Shown: positions 12,701-22,930, counted from the stretch's first letter. The stretch is DNA of 64,000 nt from Macrocystis pyrifera (GCA_031763025.1 JASSKH010000021.1:5846611-5910610), one strand, 5' to 3'. The notes: a model not told the origin generated them from the sequence alone. Numbers and translations are program-made.

Positions 12701-14822
12701 GATTGGCGTGACTATTGAGTCAAAGCACCGAGCGTCGCGTGACTATTAATAGTGCTCCATCACCGTTAGTATTCTGAAGTATACACCAATTCAAGGGGTT
12801 GGTAATAGCGGGTATCGCGGCAGAGTCGCGATTTTAGGAGCCGGTGTTTTTGTTGACATCTCGCACCATTCTGGAGGGATAAAAAGCGATCCCTTAGAAC
12901 GACACAAACGCCGCCAAGAGAAACGCCACGGCAGCAGTGGTGACTCACTTTCTGAGGTCCTCACACCACGTTCGCAACATCTCACCCCAAGCACAACCTC
13001 ACCAGAAGCTTGTTTTGCGCAAAACCCGATCGGCATGTGTATGCGCTACATAGTCCAAAAAAGCAACACGATTGGAAAAGTACAAATATAATTAGAATCG
13101 ACATACGAACGGTTCACACTTGAGAAGTTCAACTTGTCAAACATTTTCGGGTCGAAAGCGGTATATGCCCCTGAGGTTGGATGAGTCCTGGGCATTGAAA
13201 CCATGAACCCTCGCGGAGACGCTACCCCACAAGGACGAGAGTTTATTCACATCTTGATGTCTCACCAGGCAATGTACCATTCCGGTAGCAGCTCACTAGG
13301 GTCGTTCACGCCGTGGAATCTCGGCTTCTGCACGTAGTTCCGGAGCTCCGCTAACTTGATCAGGTCAGGCACGTCGTAGACAGCGCAGACGTTTCTGGAG
13401 AACGCCGAGAGGAGGAGGAGGAGCAATGGCGCCGCCGCGAACGCTGCGAGGGGGCGCCCTGCCAGCCGAAAGAGGGGGGTTGGTTGGGTTTATTGTACAA
13501 CGGGCACACCGACTTAAAAGAGGGCACGCTACGACACGAGAAAATTTCAGCCGGGAGAGGCCAACTCGGCTGGGTCCGCCAACAGCAAAGCTACTGCATT
13601 TTGCCCCACCCGAATAACAAAGGCGGCTAGTTAGGAGGAGGCGTTTTCGGCCTGTACACACAGTAACCCCTTTGGGTGTTGAAGAGAGCGACCAAAACAA
13701 CGACAAATATGGTGCTATCGACCGTCTACGGTCAGCACCATCGCCCTGGCAATGCCGATAAGATCATGTTGCGCCCGTGCCGTGCTTCTCCTTGCATCAA
13801 CCACTGCAACTCGGACACCAAGACGTGTACCATCCCCAAATCACGCTGTGGCCCTTTCGCTGCAACAATCAGCTTCATCGTCAATTTTGTGGCCCTTTTG
13901 CTGCAACAATCAGCTTCATCGTCAATTTTCACCTTTGGAGTCCCACAGGGGTGGAATCGGGGTACCCATTGCATACAGCACTACCCGATAGCCATCAGAG
14001 TCACGCTAGCGTGCGAGGTTCGTCGAACCCGAAATAGTAGATACAGTGTACGCCACAGTAGTACTGCAGGGACTATCTGCTGGGCAACTTCAGCCACCTG
14101 AATGTGCGGAGACCACTGCGTAGTGTGGGACAACCAACATTGTCGCTGGCTATCATTAAATCAAGGGGAACACCCGGGAGAGGGAGTGGTTGTGTACTGC
14201 ACTACACCCGCGCTGGCCTACAGAATCACGCCAGCTAGTGAGATATATTGAACCCAAGCATAGATGGCGTACATTACAACATGCAGAAGGAACTACCTGA
14301 AGCGTCGTCTCAGGTTAAACTTCGTGTGCATCACCACCCAAACGCCTACAGACTCACGCCAGCCCGTGAGACTTATCGAAAACGGAAGTACGTTACAGCA
14401 GTAGTAGCAGAAACTACAATAGTAGATGTTGTGCTGCTTCTGTCGCGTCAGTATATAGTTGACAGTTGAGGTACAACCAACACACTGTGCGCGATCATGG
14501 AATCAGATGCCATATTATGCAGTTTCCTCGTCGGTGCCGAGTCCAATCTTGTGCATAGACACGCTTTTTAATAGGTGCCTTCTGTGTGTCACCGTTCGAG
14601 CGAGCAATCATGCCCCGCATCGAAAAGGTACAGCCCGTTTCTATTTCATGACATCTTCTCGTCGGCTTCGCGTCGATTTATGAAAGACATGCCATGCATA
14701 GGTGCCTTCTGCGTGTTGCAGTTCGAACAAGGAGACACACCTCGCACCAAAAAATAGTATTTCCGTCTAATGAAGCCATGCCATGCTAGCTCACCTAGCG
14801 CCAGCCATCGCCGCGATACCAT
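6737..14822 (-). CDS. Secreted GDS-motif (SGNH/PC-esterase-like) protein, ten exons
   Basis: Exons, 5' to 3' on the minus strand: 14822-14795, 13458-13266, 13045-13003, 12870-12785, 12106-11941, 10654-10460, 9407-9292, 8221-8049, 7660-7587 and 7024-6737. Reading phase is kept at all nine junctions. Every intron is GT-AG (donors GTGAGC, GTGAGA, GTGAGG, GTATAC, GTAAGA, GTATGT, GTGAGT, GTACGA, GTACAT). The total is 1362 bases, about 453 residues plus stop. The N-terminus (MVSRRWLALG, then PLLLLLLSAF ending NVCA) is a textbook signal peptide. Exons 5 and 6 join to make HVVGDSTMRMQANVLSW, the GDS block of SGNH/PC-esterase/NXPE-type proteins; exon 7 has ADFVYFGCGLHFLQ, resembling the following strand block. 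Several Cys and the sequons NCT, NIT and NYS fit a secreted glycoprotein. Likely role: an esterase or transferase acting on wall or matrix polysaccharide (inference). The catalytic Asp/His pair was not located. Exon 4's donor is the least certain. Confidence 0.8.
10660..10850. repeat. Degenerate GRT/ATG trinucleotide tract in intron 5
   Basis: Imperfect GAT/GGT/GTG trinucleotides run for about 190 bases just upstream (on the minus strand) of the exon that starts at 10654. It lies within the 1286-base intron of the spliced gene. The open frames here are repeat artefacts. Confidence 0.7.
13849..13930. repeat. 41-bp tandem duplication in intron 1
   Basis: Two copies of a 41-base unit beginning GTGGCCCTTT and ending GTCAATTTT differ at about one base. 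They lie inside the first intron (13459-14794) of the minus-strand gene. Confidence 0.75.
13977..14395. repeat. Three diverged repeats with a conserved hairpin, intron 1
   Basis: Around 13977-14040, 14200-14264 and 14331-14390 a unit recurs with the pattern CACTACCC, CTACAGA, TCACGC, hairpin loop, GTGAG, then TCGAA-like. The stem sequence changes between copies but pairing is largely kept (CACGCTAGCGTG in the first, CTCACG/CGTGAG in the third). All lie in intron 1 of the minus-strand gene. A further pair of diverged ~130-bp repeats follows at about 14570-14780. Confidence 0.45.
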
Positions 14823-14994
14823 AGTTTCCTTGGAACTGCAGACTCGCGCCCAAAGAAGGTCGGTGCGCCGTCCTCCTGGACGTGTCCCCGCACTGCCTGT
14901 GGCGGTAACACTCTCTGTGGCGTAGGAAAAAGTGGCAAGCGAAGCTCGTGTAAGGCATTAGATGGACAAGAGTTCATGATCACGGGGAAGAGCT

Positions 14995-15370
14995 ATGCTG
15001 ATGGGGGCCGTGCCGGCACCAACCCTAAGGGGGGTACGAAGGATTTTGAACGGCTATATATCGAACCCGAGGAAAGGGTTGCTAACCCTCAGGAAGGGCT
15101 CGGTACCCAAGAGGAAAAGGAAGGGTTTTGTAGCCCTAAGCAAGGCTTTGTTGCTAAAAGAAGTGTTTCTACCGGAGGGAATGGCTCGTTTCCCCGAGAC
15201 CAAAGTATCGGGCCTCAACCCTGGGCCCACAAAAACGTTTCAAACCTGAGGAAGCGTTTTCACCCTGAGGAACGGTTTCCCTGTACACAAACTTATGAAA
15301 ATCGTTTTCTGACCCTAAATGAGGAAGGGTTTCCAACTAAGCAAAGTTTCCTTCCAGAAACCAAGGAAGC
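14995..15370. repeat. Degenerate array with AACCCTNAGGAAGGGTTT-like units
   Basis: Short imperfect units with an inverted-repeat character (ACCCTCAGGAAGGGCT, AACCTGAGGAAGCGTTTT, ACCCTGAGGAACGGTTT, ACCCTAAATGAGGAAGGGTTT) recur every 25-30 bases or so. A 153-codon plus-strand frame crosses the array, but its composition follows the repeat, so I do not call it a gene. A weaker patch continues at about 15590-15720. Confidence 0.55.
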
Positions 15371-16135
15371 GTTTTTAACAAGGTGGTACATTTATATACA
15401 TGTATACACGCGTTTCCTGTCCAGATCCCGCAAGTGATAATATTAGTATGTGCAGTAGGGAGTGGGAGTTTACTATTAATAGTATCGCGCCAGTTTGCTA
15501 CGACTATGCAGAATACATTACAGATGGATAACGTAGTGGTGTTATGGTAGACGGGTAACGTACTGGCGGGGTTTCCTACTTTTTCAGGTGTTCTTGCGGG
15601 GATCCCTCCTGAACATCCCCGTTTTGAGGTTCCAAACGTATGGCGGCGTTGTTTCACCTGGGATGATATGTTATCCTCCTCGCCCGGGAACCCCCTCAAA
15701 CGTTTCCCTCACTGGGATCCTAGGCGAAATCGAATCACACGGCTACATCACATTACTCCGCGATGCCGCTTCACCATCAACACAGGCAACACATGCTAGG
15801 TCTCGGGAGGACCCAAAGGATAACGTCGCAACATTACACTAGAACCAGTTCGGCCCCCACGGTAACTCAGCAACACACAGTTAGGCCCGCAATGATTATT
15901 ATGTAACATGGTAAGGTAATGTTAAAATAATATTTACTGACAGTAACAACATAACATAGTGTTAGACCTCCCTCCGCATTTAGGCCAACATCCTAACATT
16001 ATGTTATCTATACATCGGCCGGGTAAGGCAGTAACGCTGCTAATTCACGTATAACATTACTCGATCCTACCCTAAGGCAATCAGACGGGGGGTCAAGGTA
16101 CCACTGGACGGTCCAGCGCTACTGACACTTCGTTA
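15371..16135. other. No gene; short TAACATTATGTTA-like palindromes
   Basis: At about 15880-16060 several short motifs such as AACATTATGTTA, ATAACATAGTGTTA and ATAACATTAC recur. Nothing coding was seen. The CTATTAATAG palindrome occurs at 15473-15482. Confidence 0.35.
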
Positions 16136-16690
16136 CTCCGACCCTGGCTGTGCTACTCGTACGTCCAGCAACGAGACCCTGGCTGTGCTACTCGTACAAT
16201 AAACTGCTGCCGCTACCTGTAGGACTGTGCGTTGGATTGCCTGTTATTTTCCCTTGGTTCTTAATCTTACTCTGTTGACGACTATTAATAGTGGTGGTTT
16301 TCTTCTTTTGCTTTTTTTTTCCAGCTCGTTCTTTTCAAGTGTCTGCCAAATCCCCTGCGGGGGGGGCACGATGGTTTGTTTCTTGTATATTTACTTCTTG
16401 TTTCTTTTTCTCTTTCAATTTTGTCTTTTCCTTGTTTTTGTTTTTTTATCTCATTGTTTCGTTTCGTTTCTCTGGGTCATGGAATGTGTGTGTCGTGCCT
16501 GTCGTATGCAATATGATGCATGACATTGGATTGCATACGTAGCAACGCGTAGTATCTCTGTGGCGTAGATTTGTGACCACAGATCTTGTATCTCTCAAGG
16601 ATTGAAGAATCGGCACGTACACTGGTTGTGCTGGATGTCGACGGGTAGAAAGAACGGTTTATGTGGAGGACAGGGTACGTAGATACCGTC
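16136..16690 (-). mobile_element. Dispersed hairpin repeat, longer form
   Basis: Read on the minus strand it carries the core found many times in this window: TTAAACCGTTC, CGACATCCAGCAC, GATTCTTCAAT, then a TCTGTGG/CCACAGA hairpin. After that come a GCATACGACAGGCACGACAC-like block, an A/G-rich tract, CCCCCGCAGGGG, and finally GTACGAGTAGCACAGCCAGG. The same order appears on the plus strand at 63262-64000. The distal end has a 23-base unit (GACCCTGGCTGTGCTACTCGTAC) twice. No protein is supported. The family is unclassified; it could be a non-autonomous element. Confidence 0.6.
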
Positions 16691-16749
16691 AATCTCCGAT
16701 CACAAATGCCAACCATGAAGACACGTTAACCAACGTCCGGTCTATGAGA

Positions 16750-17690
16750 TCCGCCATCACTGATGGACCTTCATAATGGTTGACGTTCGGGCCATGAAGT
16801 CCGAAAGCGCCAGGGAGAAAAGGGAGAAGGACCCGCACTCACAGTTTCTATAAGTTCTCTCTTTGCGAGACGCGAGGGAGGCTTGTGGAGGCACCTCCTT
16901 GCCACATATCACGAAAGAAAACGTGCACGTCAAGGCCTCGGCCAACCCCGTCAAAGACGAAGACAAGGCCGACACCGGCAACGGAGCCACCCTCCATATT
17001 GGCGTCGACGAGTACTGAACTCTGATAGAACTAAACAAAAAAAGAAAGTAAAATGGGCAAGAAGAAAGACAACGAGAACCAGCTCGACGGGGATGGAAGG
17101 AGCATGGGTGTGGGAGCACCTCCAAGAACACGCGAGGGCCGGAACGACACCCCAGCAATGGGTAATAAACTTGGCGATGGGACGGTTTGGGGGGACACCA
17201 CCGGACTACCCACAGGTGAAACCGCGCGAGTTGCTCTCAGACATGACTTTGGAACCGCTGTCCCCAGAGTCACTCGAGACTAACCCCAGCACCGCTAACA
17301 ATGCATTCCCAGATCCGCCCGCAAGCAACCCAACTCCTACGAGTAGCCCAATTGCTGCGACCCAGACTACTACGAGTAGCCCAATTGCCGTGACCCCTGC
17401 TATAACTGCTGTGACCCCCGCTATTGCGAGTAGCTCAACTGTGACCCCCGCTATTACGAATAGCACAGGCACCGCCGTGACTAACCCGGGTTTTACTGCG
17501 ATTAACCCGTTTGCGCCACGACTGACTGAATCGAGTTTTTCGATGAAAGCAGCTGATGTGCCAGCCTCTCTCCAACTCACTGGTGGTCCAAGCGAAGACA
17601 TACCAGAGATTATGCAAGAATTCCGATCCCGAGTACGCTTGCACTCCCTAGATGGATCACCAGAAGAGGTCCAGCGGCGGCGGCGTTCGG
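16750..17690 (+). pseudogene. Coding-like remnant, Ser/Thr/Pro-rich, possibly gag-like
   Basis: Several overlapping plus-strand frames are protein-like. They include a short basic N-terminal piece, an acidic segment with NPVKDEDKADTGNGATLHIG, and a longer piece from an ATG at 17093 (WVWEHLQEHA, then many TPAI/TSSPIA repeats, then GGPSEDIPEIMQEFRSRVRL). The last block resembles the start of a retroelement gag domain, but similarity is only by eye. After about 17690 the sequence turns into AT-rich non-coding DNA, so the piece looks truncated. Treated as a fossil; no intact gene is claimed. Confidence 0.35.
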
Positions 17691-17854
17691 CTTGTATAGG
17701 CCACAAATATATTCTAACGCGTGTTGTAGCAACAATCAGCAATATATGCTCTGCGTAGTAACGGAAAAAACACGTATAATAGACATCCCCCCTAGGATCG
17801 AAACGCACGTTCAAAACTGTGCGGATCTGTACGTTTTTTCGTGTTCAGGGATGT

Positions 17855-18690
17855 TCGCGGGTAAAGTCAAAACTCACGGGTCAGGTCGGGTCGGGTCTCG
17901 TCAGCGGACCCGACCCGACCCGCGAGCGTTTGGAATTCTTGTAATCCGACCCTACCGCATCCTGATCCAATCCGACCCGCTCCGCGAGGTTTGAAAAAAC
18001 TCTTGGCCCGACCCGACCTGAGCTATGAGAGTTTGAACACCTCCCGACCCGACCCGACTCGACCCGCCAGATTCCGATTGACCCATAAGATACGAGCCTG
18101 TCGCGGATCGGGTCACCTCAACCCGCTAGACTGTTTCTCTCGACCGGTGGGTTCGACCTGCACATCCGACCCGTGGGTCGACACTTCTAAACATATCTTC
18201 ATTTTTGTACCCCACAGGGATAAGTGGCCTGGCTGTGGTGGGTACGGATGGACGAAAACATTAACCGCGAATATACATATGGCCGTGTCAATCTTTGATT
18301 ATGATACCAATGGAGTATTTTCCAGCGTTGGTCAGCGTTAGGGCGAGAGAAGACTTTGGGCCGAAAGCTGCATGTTTTTAAGTGTCGGTTCCGCCGGTCT
18401 GGTGCGAGGGTCGGACCCGCGGGTCAGCAGAAAACAACTCGCGGATCATGTTCGCCCGACCCGCGACTGACCCGTTTTTCTCGCGGGTCATGACCTGACC
18501 CAACCCGACCCGTGAGCGTTTCATCACCTCTTGACCCGCCCCGACCAGATCCAACCCGTGAGATTCGATTCAAAACTCTTGACCCGACCTGACCCGAACC
18601 GCGAGATTTGAAAACATCTTGACCTGACCCGAGCCGCCCCGAGAGAGTATGAACATATCCTGATCCGCGAACAGACCCGACTTATATTTG
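17855..18690. repeat. Degenerate GACCCG-rich satellite
   Basis: Runs of GACCCGACCCG and ACCCGACCTG, each followed by CGCGAG or GAGAG and TTTGAA, repeat with a loose ~40-base period. They are interrupted near 18170-18400 by unrelated sequence. The strand asymmetry (C-rich plus strand) is marked. No coding frame is supported. Confidence 0.6.
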
Positions 18691-18764
18691 GCAATTTATT
18701 AATTTATCTCATATCGTCTGAATCGATCACCAGTTACTTTGGTTTTTGCTGTTGCGCTGTGTAA

Positions 18765-18796
18765 GCCTCCGTCAGCATGACGTCAGCAACGGAGGC
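18765..18796. promoter_or_regulatory. 32-bp inverted repeat containing a TGACGTCA site
   Basis: GCCTCCGT and ACGGAGGC form an 8-base inverted pair around a loop that contains the perfect palindrome TGACGTCA, the consensus for CREB/ATF or TGA-type bZIP factors. A second GACGTCA lies at about 18956-18962. An ATG in good context (GCCATGG) follows at 18874 and opens a short frame, so this could be a promoter, but no gene downstream is proven. Confidence 0.3.
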
Positions 18797-20099
18797 GGCC
18801 CTGCTGGGAGGCTTCGAATTTCACACGCGCGCCTGAGTGCTTAGACTCTATCGCGATCCATGAGGCCATCGCCATGGTTACGGCAGGTCGCAGCGTCACA
18901 GCCCAAGCTCAAAGTCAAATGTGGCAGCTAGGTAGGGGCGCAGCGCAATCTCACGACGTCACACGTGACTGTCGGGAAGCAAAAGTGCGAGATTTTCCTA
19001 GATTGTTTTGCGGTTTTTGCTCGAGAGGAGAATATGTGGGTCGAGCATTTGTCGCCTGCCAAGGGACAAGTCCAACCACTCACCGCAAAAACGGCTGGCC
19101 GGAAGGACGTAACTCCGTGATCCCACATCCATTCCTAAAAGGGTTCACTCCTTATCCCCTTGTCGTTTTTATTCGGGACCCTAGGACTGGTTTAAGAAGT
19201 GACCCGGGTTCCCCACAATATTTGTGTTTTTTATGGGTTTCTGATGTGTATCATCTCTTACTCATCTAGTCGTAAACCCCCCATTAACGCAGTGACGCCA
19301 AACAAAATGAATAGATGAACACCTAACATTCATCCATACTCGCGTTGTGGGTTTTATATGGCGGTAAGGCTATGGCGATATCTGCATACCGTCATGGCAA
19401 TGCCGTCATTGAGGGAGATTTTAAAACTACCCAGACGTGTACCCTACTATACGCTAAAGGAGAACCTCCTTGTAGAGACTCGATTATGTACAGGAGGGTC
19501 TTGCACAAAAACTTTGTGCAAGGTGCAGGTCTTCTTGGTCAAGGCGGTTCCTTCGGCCGCCAGACGCTGTGTTTTGGAAACACTCCACCAAAACACGCGG
19601 CTGACTGCCCCTGCGGACGTAGAGGCTACCAAGGTTAACGTTCGCGTTCGGGTTGGGGATATGGTTAGGGTCGAGGTCAGGCCTGGGTGTAAGACGTAAC
19701 AGTTGTTCACAACCGCGCAAATGACTGATGTTTTCTGATTGGTTGGTTGGTATGATTTATGTGTAGCCGCAAATTGTACAACGGGCATATTCGGTGGGTT
19801 TTGTGCTTTCCCGAATGGGTTGCATAAAATTATATTAGGATGGTTTTCCAGGGTCAAGGGGAATAAGGACAAGAGGCCCCTTGACCTCAGTCTGCCTCAC
19901 AACTCGTCGACAACTTTAATTGCGACTTTACAACATCTCTTTTGCTCCCGCGCTTCATGACTAGGTCGAGCGGCGCCATACCCGGTGCACGAGTTGTCCG
20001 CTTACACCACCGGGACCTATAGGTCAGGATGGCTCGTGCCAGAGGGTGAGCGTTAGGGATGGACTGCTACTGGACAACGTGTTGAGGGAGACCCGGTGA
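18797..20099. other. No supported gene
   Basis: Several overlapping plus-strand frames of 70-130 codons exist (18874-19269, 19345-19699) but none has clear protein character or a splice pattern I can defend. A perfect inverted repeat (CTTGCACAAA/TTTGTGCAAG) lies near 19500. Confidence 0.3.
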
Positions 20100-21558
20100 G
20101 AGGTAGCAAAAAATGGTTTTGAGGTGGCTGCTGGCGCCGTAGACATTCCTTGGATAACAGCCATACTTGCGAAGCAAAAATGGTGCCATGGGCTGACCGA
20201 CGAGGAAATGGCCGCCGTCGGGGTAGGCTATTGGACTGCCGAAAAAGGGCAGAATCTCAAGGCCATGGCGGAATACGACAAACAGCAGCAGCAGAACCAG
20301 CAGCAGAAGCAGCAGCAGAAGCAGCAACAGAAACAGCACCAGCACCAGCACCAGCAGCACCAGCACCAGCATCATTAGCAGCAGCAATGCAGCCTCCCCA
20401 GCGACCCCTACTACTCAAAAGATGACTACCAACTGCACCAACAGGAGCAACGTTTCCACGAGTACCACCAGCAACAGCCCTACAGCGACCACTACTACCC
20501 GTGAGAATACTACCCGCAGCAGCAGCAGTATCATCAGCAGCAGCAATTCAGCCTCCCCCGCGACCCCTACTACTTAGACGTTCACTACCAACTGCACCAG
20601 CAGGAGCAGCGTTTCCACGAGTACCACGAGCAACAGCAGTACAGCGACCACTACTGCCCGCAAGACCACTTTCATCAGGAGCAGCAGCAGCAGGAGCAGC
20701 AGCAACATACTGCCATTCAGCGAGACCCGGCCGACGTTAGTTTCGCACAGCAAGTAGAAGTTAGAGCAGATGCGAGAGGAGCATCAGCCCAGGAGAGCAA
20801 CGCCCCGCCATCAAGCGAAACGACCTTGAACGCGATTTCGTCGAGCGAAAACTCGGGCGCAGGGTATGCAGTGCATTCATCCGCGTCCTCGACGCTGTCT
20901 GTGGAAAATAAAGAGGCGTCAAAGACGACATCGTGAAACTAAGACGTGAAGCTGTGCAGGAACACATCGAAAAAGCGGGTGCAGCGGCAACCACAGGGGT
21001 TGTGTCATCGGAGAAGTCGAAGCAGGTGGTCAATGCTCCGTTTAGAAAACAGGAGGAGCAGGTGGTGAACGTGGAGGAGTGCATGCAGCTGAGCGATGGG
21101 GACCTGATGGGGCGTGAGGAGGAGCTGGTTTGGGGTGAGGAACAAGTGGAGAAGGATGCGAACCGTGAGGAGCATGGACAGGAGGCGATCGAGGGGCATA
21201 CCCAGCCGCAGCAGCAGCAACAACGCCAGGAAGAGCTACCAGCTTCGACTTCCCCCGCGCCATGGCCGCCCCCTCTGCCCGGGTTGACGGTGGGCAAGAT
21301 GCCCGACGTCGGATTGATGGAGGGACACTGCCGCACCAGCAGCAACGACGTCAGGAGGAAACACCAGGTTCGAGTTCTCCCGGGCCATGGCCGCCCCCAT
21401 TGCCCAATGAGCGCGAGGACGAGCAAGGTGTGAGCGGATTTTGTTTTGTCAGCAGCTTCGTGGGGTGGGGGAAGGAGCCGGGACGTCGACATCTTACGCG
21501 GGCGAGGAAGACGCGAGTATGCGAGAAGGACCAGGTCATCGCCTACAAGTTAGAGTAA
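20100..21558 (+). pseudogene. Gln-rich protein gene or remnant, unrecognised
   Basis: The plus strand is protein-like over most of this stretch. It opens with WCHGLTDEEMAAVGVGYW and a Q/H-rich run, then two copies of a ~46-residue repeat containing DPYYLDVHYQLHQQEQRF and HEYHEQQQYSDHY. Next come an acidic/Ser-rich part, a charged helical part (DIVKLRREAVQEHIEKAG), and two copies of a QQQQRQEE...PWPPPLP block at about 21207-21299 and 21331-21413. The reading frame is interrupted in a few places, and no ATG with good context starts it. A host Gln-rich regulatory-type protein that has decayed, or one with short unrecognised introns, are both possible. CAG-repeat instability probably contributes. 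Confidence 0.4.
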
Positions 21559-21709
21559 GGAATGTATTTCTATATTTTTCTCTGATCTGATTTTGATGTT
21601 GGGAGGATTTCTGGTTGAATGGTGTACGAGCAACTCCAATCATTTTAGTCTAACTATTAATAATATAGTAGTCTACTGCATCGAATGTACCACGTACAAG
21701 CAATCAGCA

Positions 21710-22053
21710 ATCGTATATCGTGGGATGATTGCAAAATATCCTCGAGATGGTTATCGATGAATAGCTTGCACAAGCGTTTGTCGCCGGCAATGCCATCGAT
21801 AGACATCTCGCACAATCTTTTGTGGTCGGCAATGACCGTCGATAGACCTCTCGCACAGTCTACTGTGGCCAACAATGGCTATCGAGAGACATCTCGCACA
21901 ATCAATTGCGGCCTGCTGTGACCATCGATAGACGCGGTTCACCATCTATTGTGTTCGACAATGGCTATCGATCGACAATATCACCAGTCTATTGTCGGCG
22001 ACAATATCTATCGATAGATATTTTCCACAATCTGTTGTCACAGACAATATACA
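21710..22053. repeat. 43-bp minisatellite, about eight units
   Basis: Consecutive units of 43 bases (one of 42) start with ATCGATAGAC or variants and end with CAATGACC or CAATGGCT. Each carries self-complementary pieces such as ATTGTCG/CGACAAT and TATCGATA. Units are 60-85 percent alike by eye. The last three units are included in the ~1.57-kb tandem array. This is not a CRISPR array: there are no spacers between the units. Confidence 0.8.
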
Positions 22054-22596
22054 TCGATGACCTGTTGCCAGCTGTTATGCTGGCTGTGGTTTTGGCGCTC
22101 TCGAAGAAGTACAGCGCCGCGATGGCCTCGAGGATGGGATGGAGAAGGCCCCCGCATGTGGAGCTCACATGCTGCTCGAGGACGAAGCGAGACATCAGCA
22201 TTGATGTGTGGTTGGGCGCAGCTGCTGGAAGATGAAGAGCTCTCTGACCCAACGAGCACCCCGGCGAAGCAGTTTCGAATCGACTTCCGCCTGCCCTGCC
22301 CTCTTTGCTGGCAGCTATTAATAGTCAACTCAGTTACGCCCTTGCATCAAACGCTTCCAGAAAAAACACAAAAACTGTATAAGAAGGGTAGCGATTCACA
22401 ATCCAGTCGGGAACATAAGCGATAGGAAACCAACCACCTTGTTCAATCTACGTTTCCGCCTGCATAAGAACTGGCCTAAAAGAAGGGTGGCGATTCACAA
22501 CAGAGCCGGAAAAAGAACCGATCGGACACCGGCTTTTTCAATCCACGTTTGTTTCCGACTCCACAAGAATTGGCCTTATTGCATAACAATGTAGTG

Positions 22597-22930
22597 CCTC
22601 TACTGTGGCGTAGTTTTGTGACCACAGAAGTTGTGACTCTTTAGGATTGAAGAATCGGCACGAACACGGGTTGTGCTGTAGAAAAAACGGCTTAATGTGA
22701 AGAACACACACAAAACTTTCTACTGTAGAAATGAAGAATCGACACTGACACGGGTTGTGCTGGATGTCGACAGGTAGAAAAAAAATGGTTTCATGACACA
22801 CACAAAACTCGTACCAGGTATGTATCTCTCTAGGATTGAAGAATCGGCACGTACAATCCTCTTGTGTGTTGGATGTCGACGGGTGGAAAGAACGGTTTGA
22901 TGTAAAGAACACAGACACACAGAACCCGTC
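22597..22930 (-). repeat. Three head-to-tail modules of the hairpin repeat (copy 1 of array)
   Basis: Three modules of about 95-125 bases follow one another, each with GAAGAATCGGCAC or GAAGAATCGACAC, TTGTGCTGGATGTCGAC and a TTAATGTGAAGAACACA-like end. The first retains the CTGTGG/CCACAG hairpin. The same triple occurs in the other three array copies (about 24160, 25725 and 27290). Confidence 0.7.

Noticed and set aside
13365-13706. Minus-strand open frame of 113 codons over exon 2 of the spliced gene
   Set aside because: It is in a different register from the signal-peptide frame and composition is poor; a shadow of the exon plus intron.
20761-21492. Minus-strand frame of about 243 codons opposite the Gln-rich segment
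   Set aside because: Cys/Ser/Pro-rich composition that mirrors the CAG and charged-residue codons of the plus strand; a shadow.
21710-22053. CRISPR-like regularly spaced repeats
   Set aside because: Units are contiguous without unique spacers, units are diverged, and the genome is eukaryotic. It is a minisatellite.
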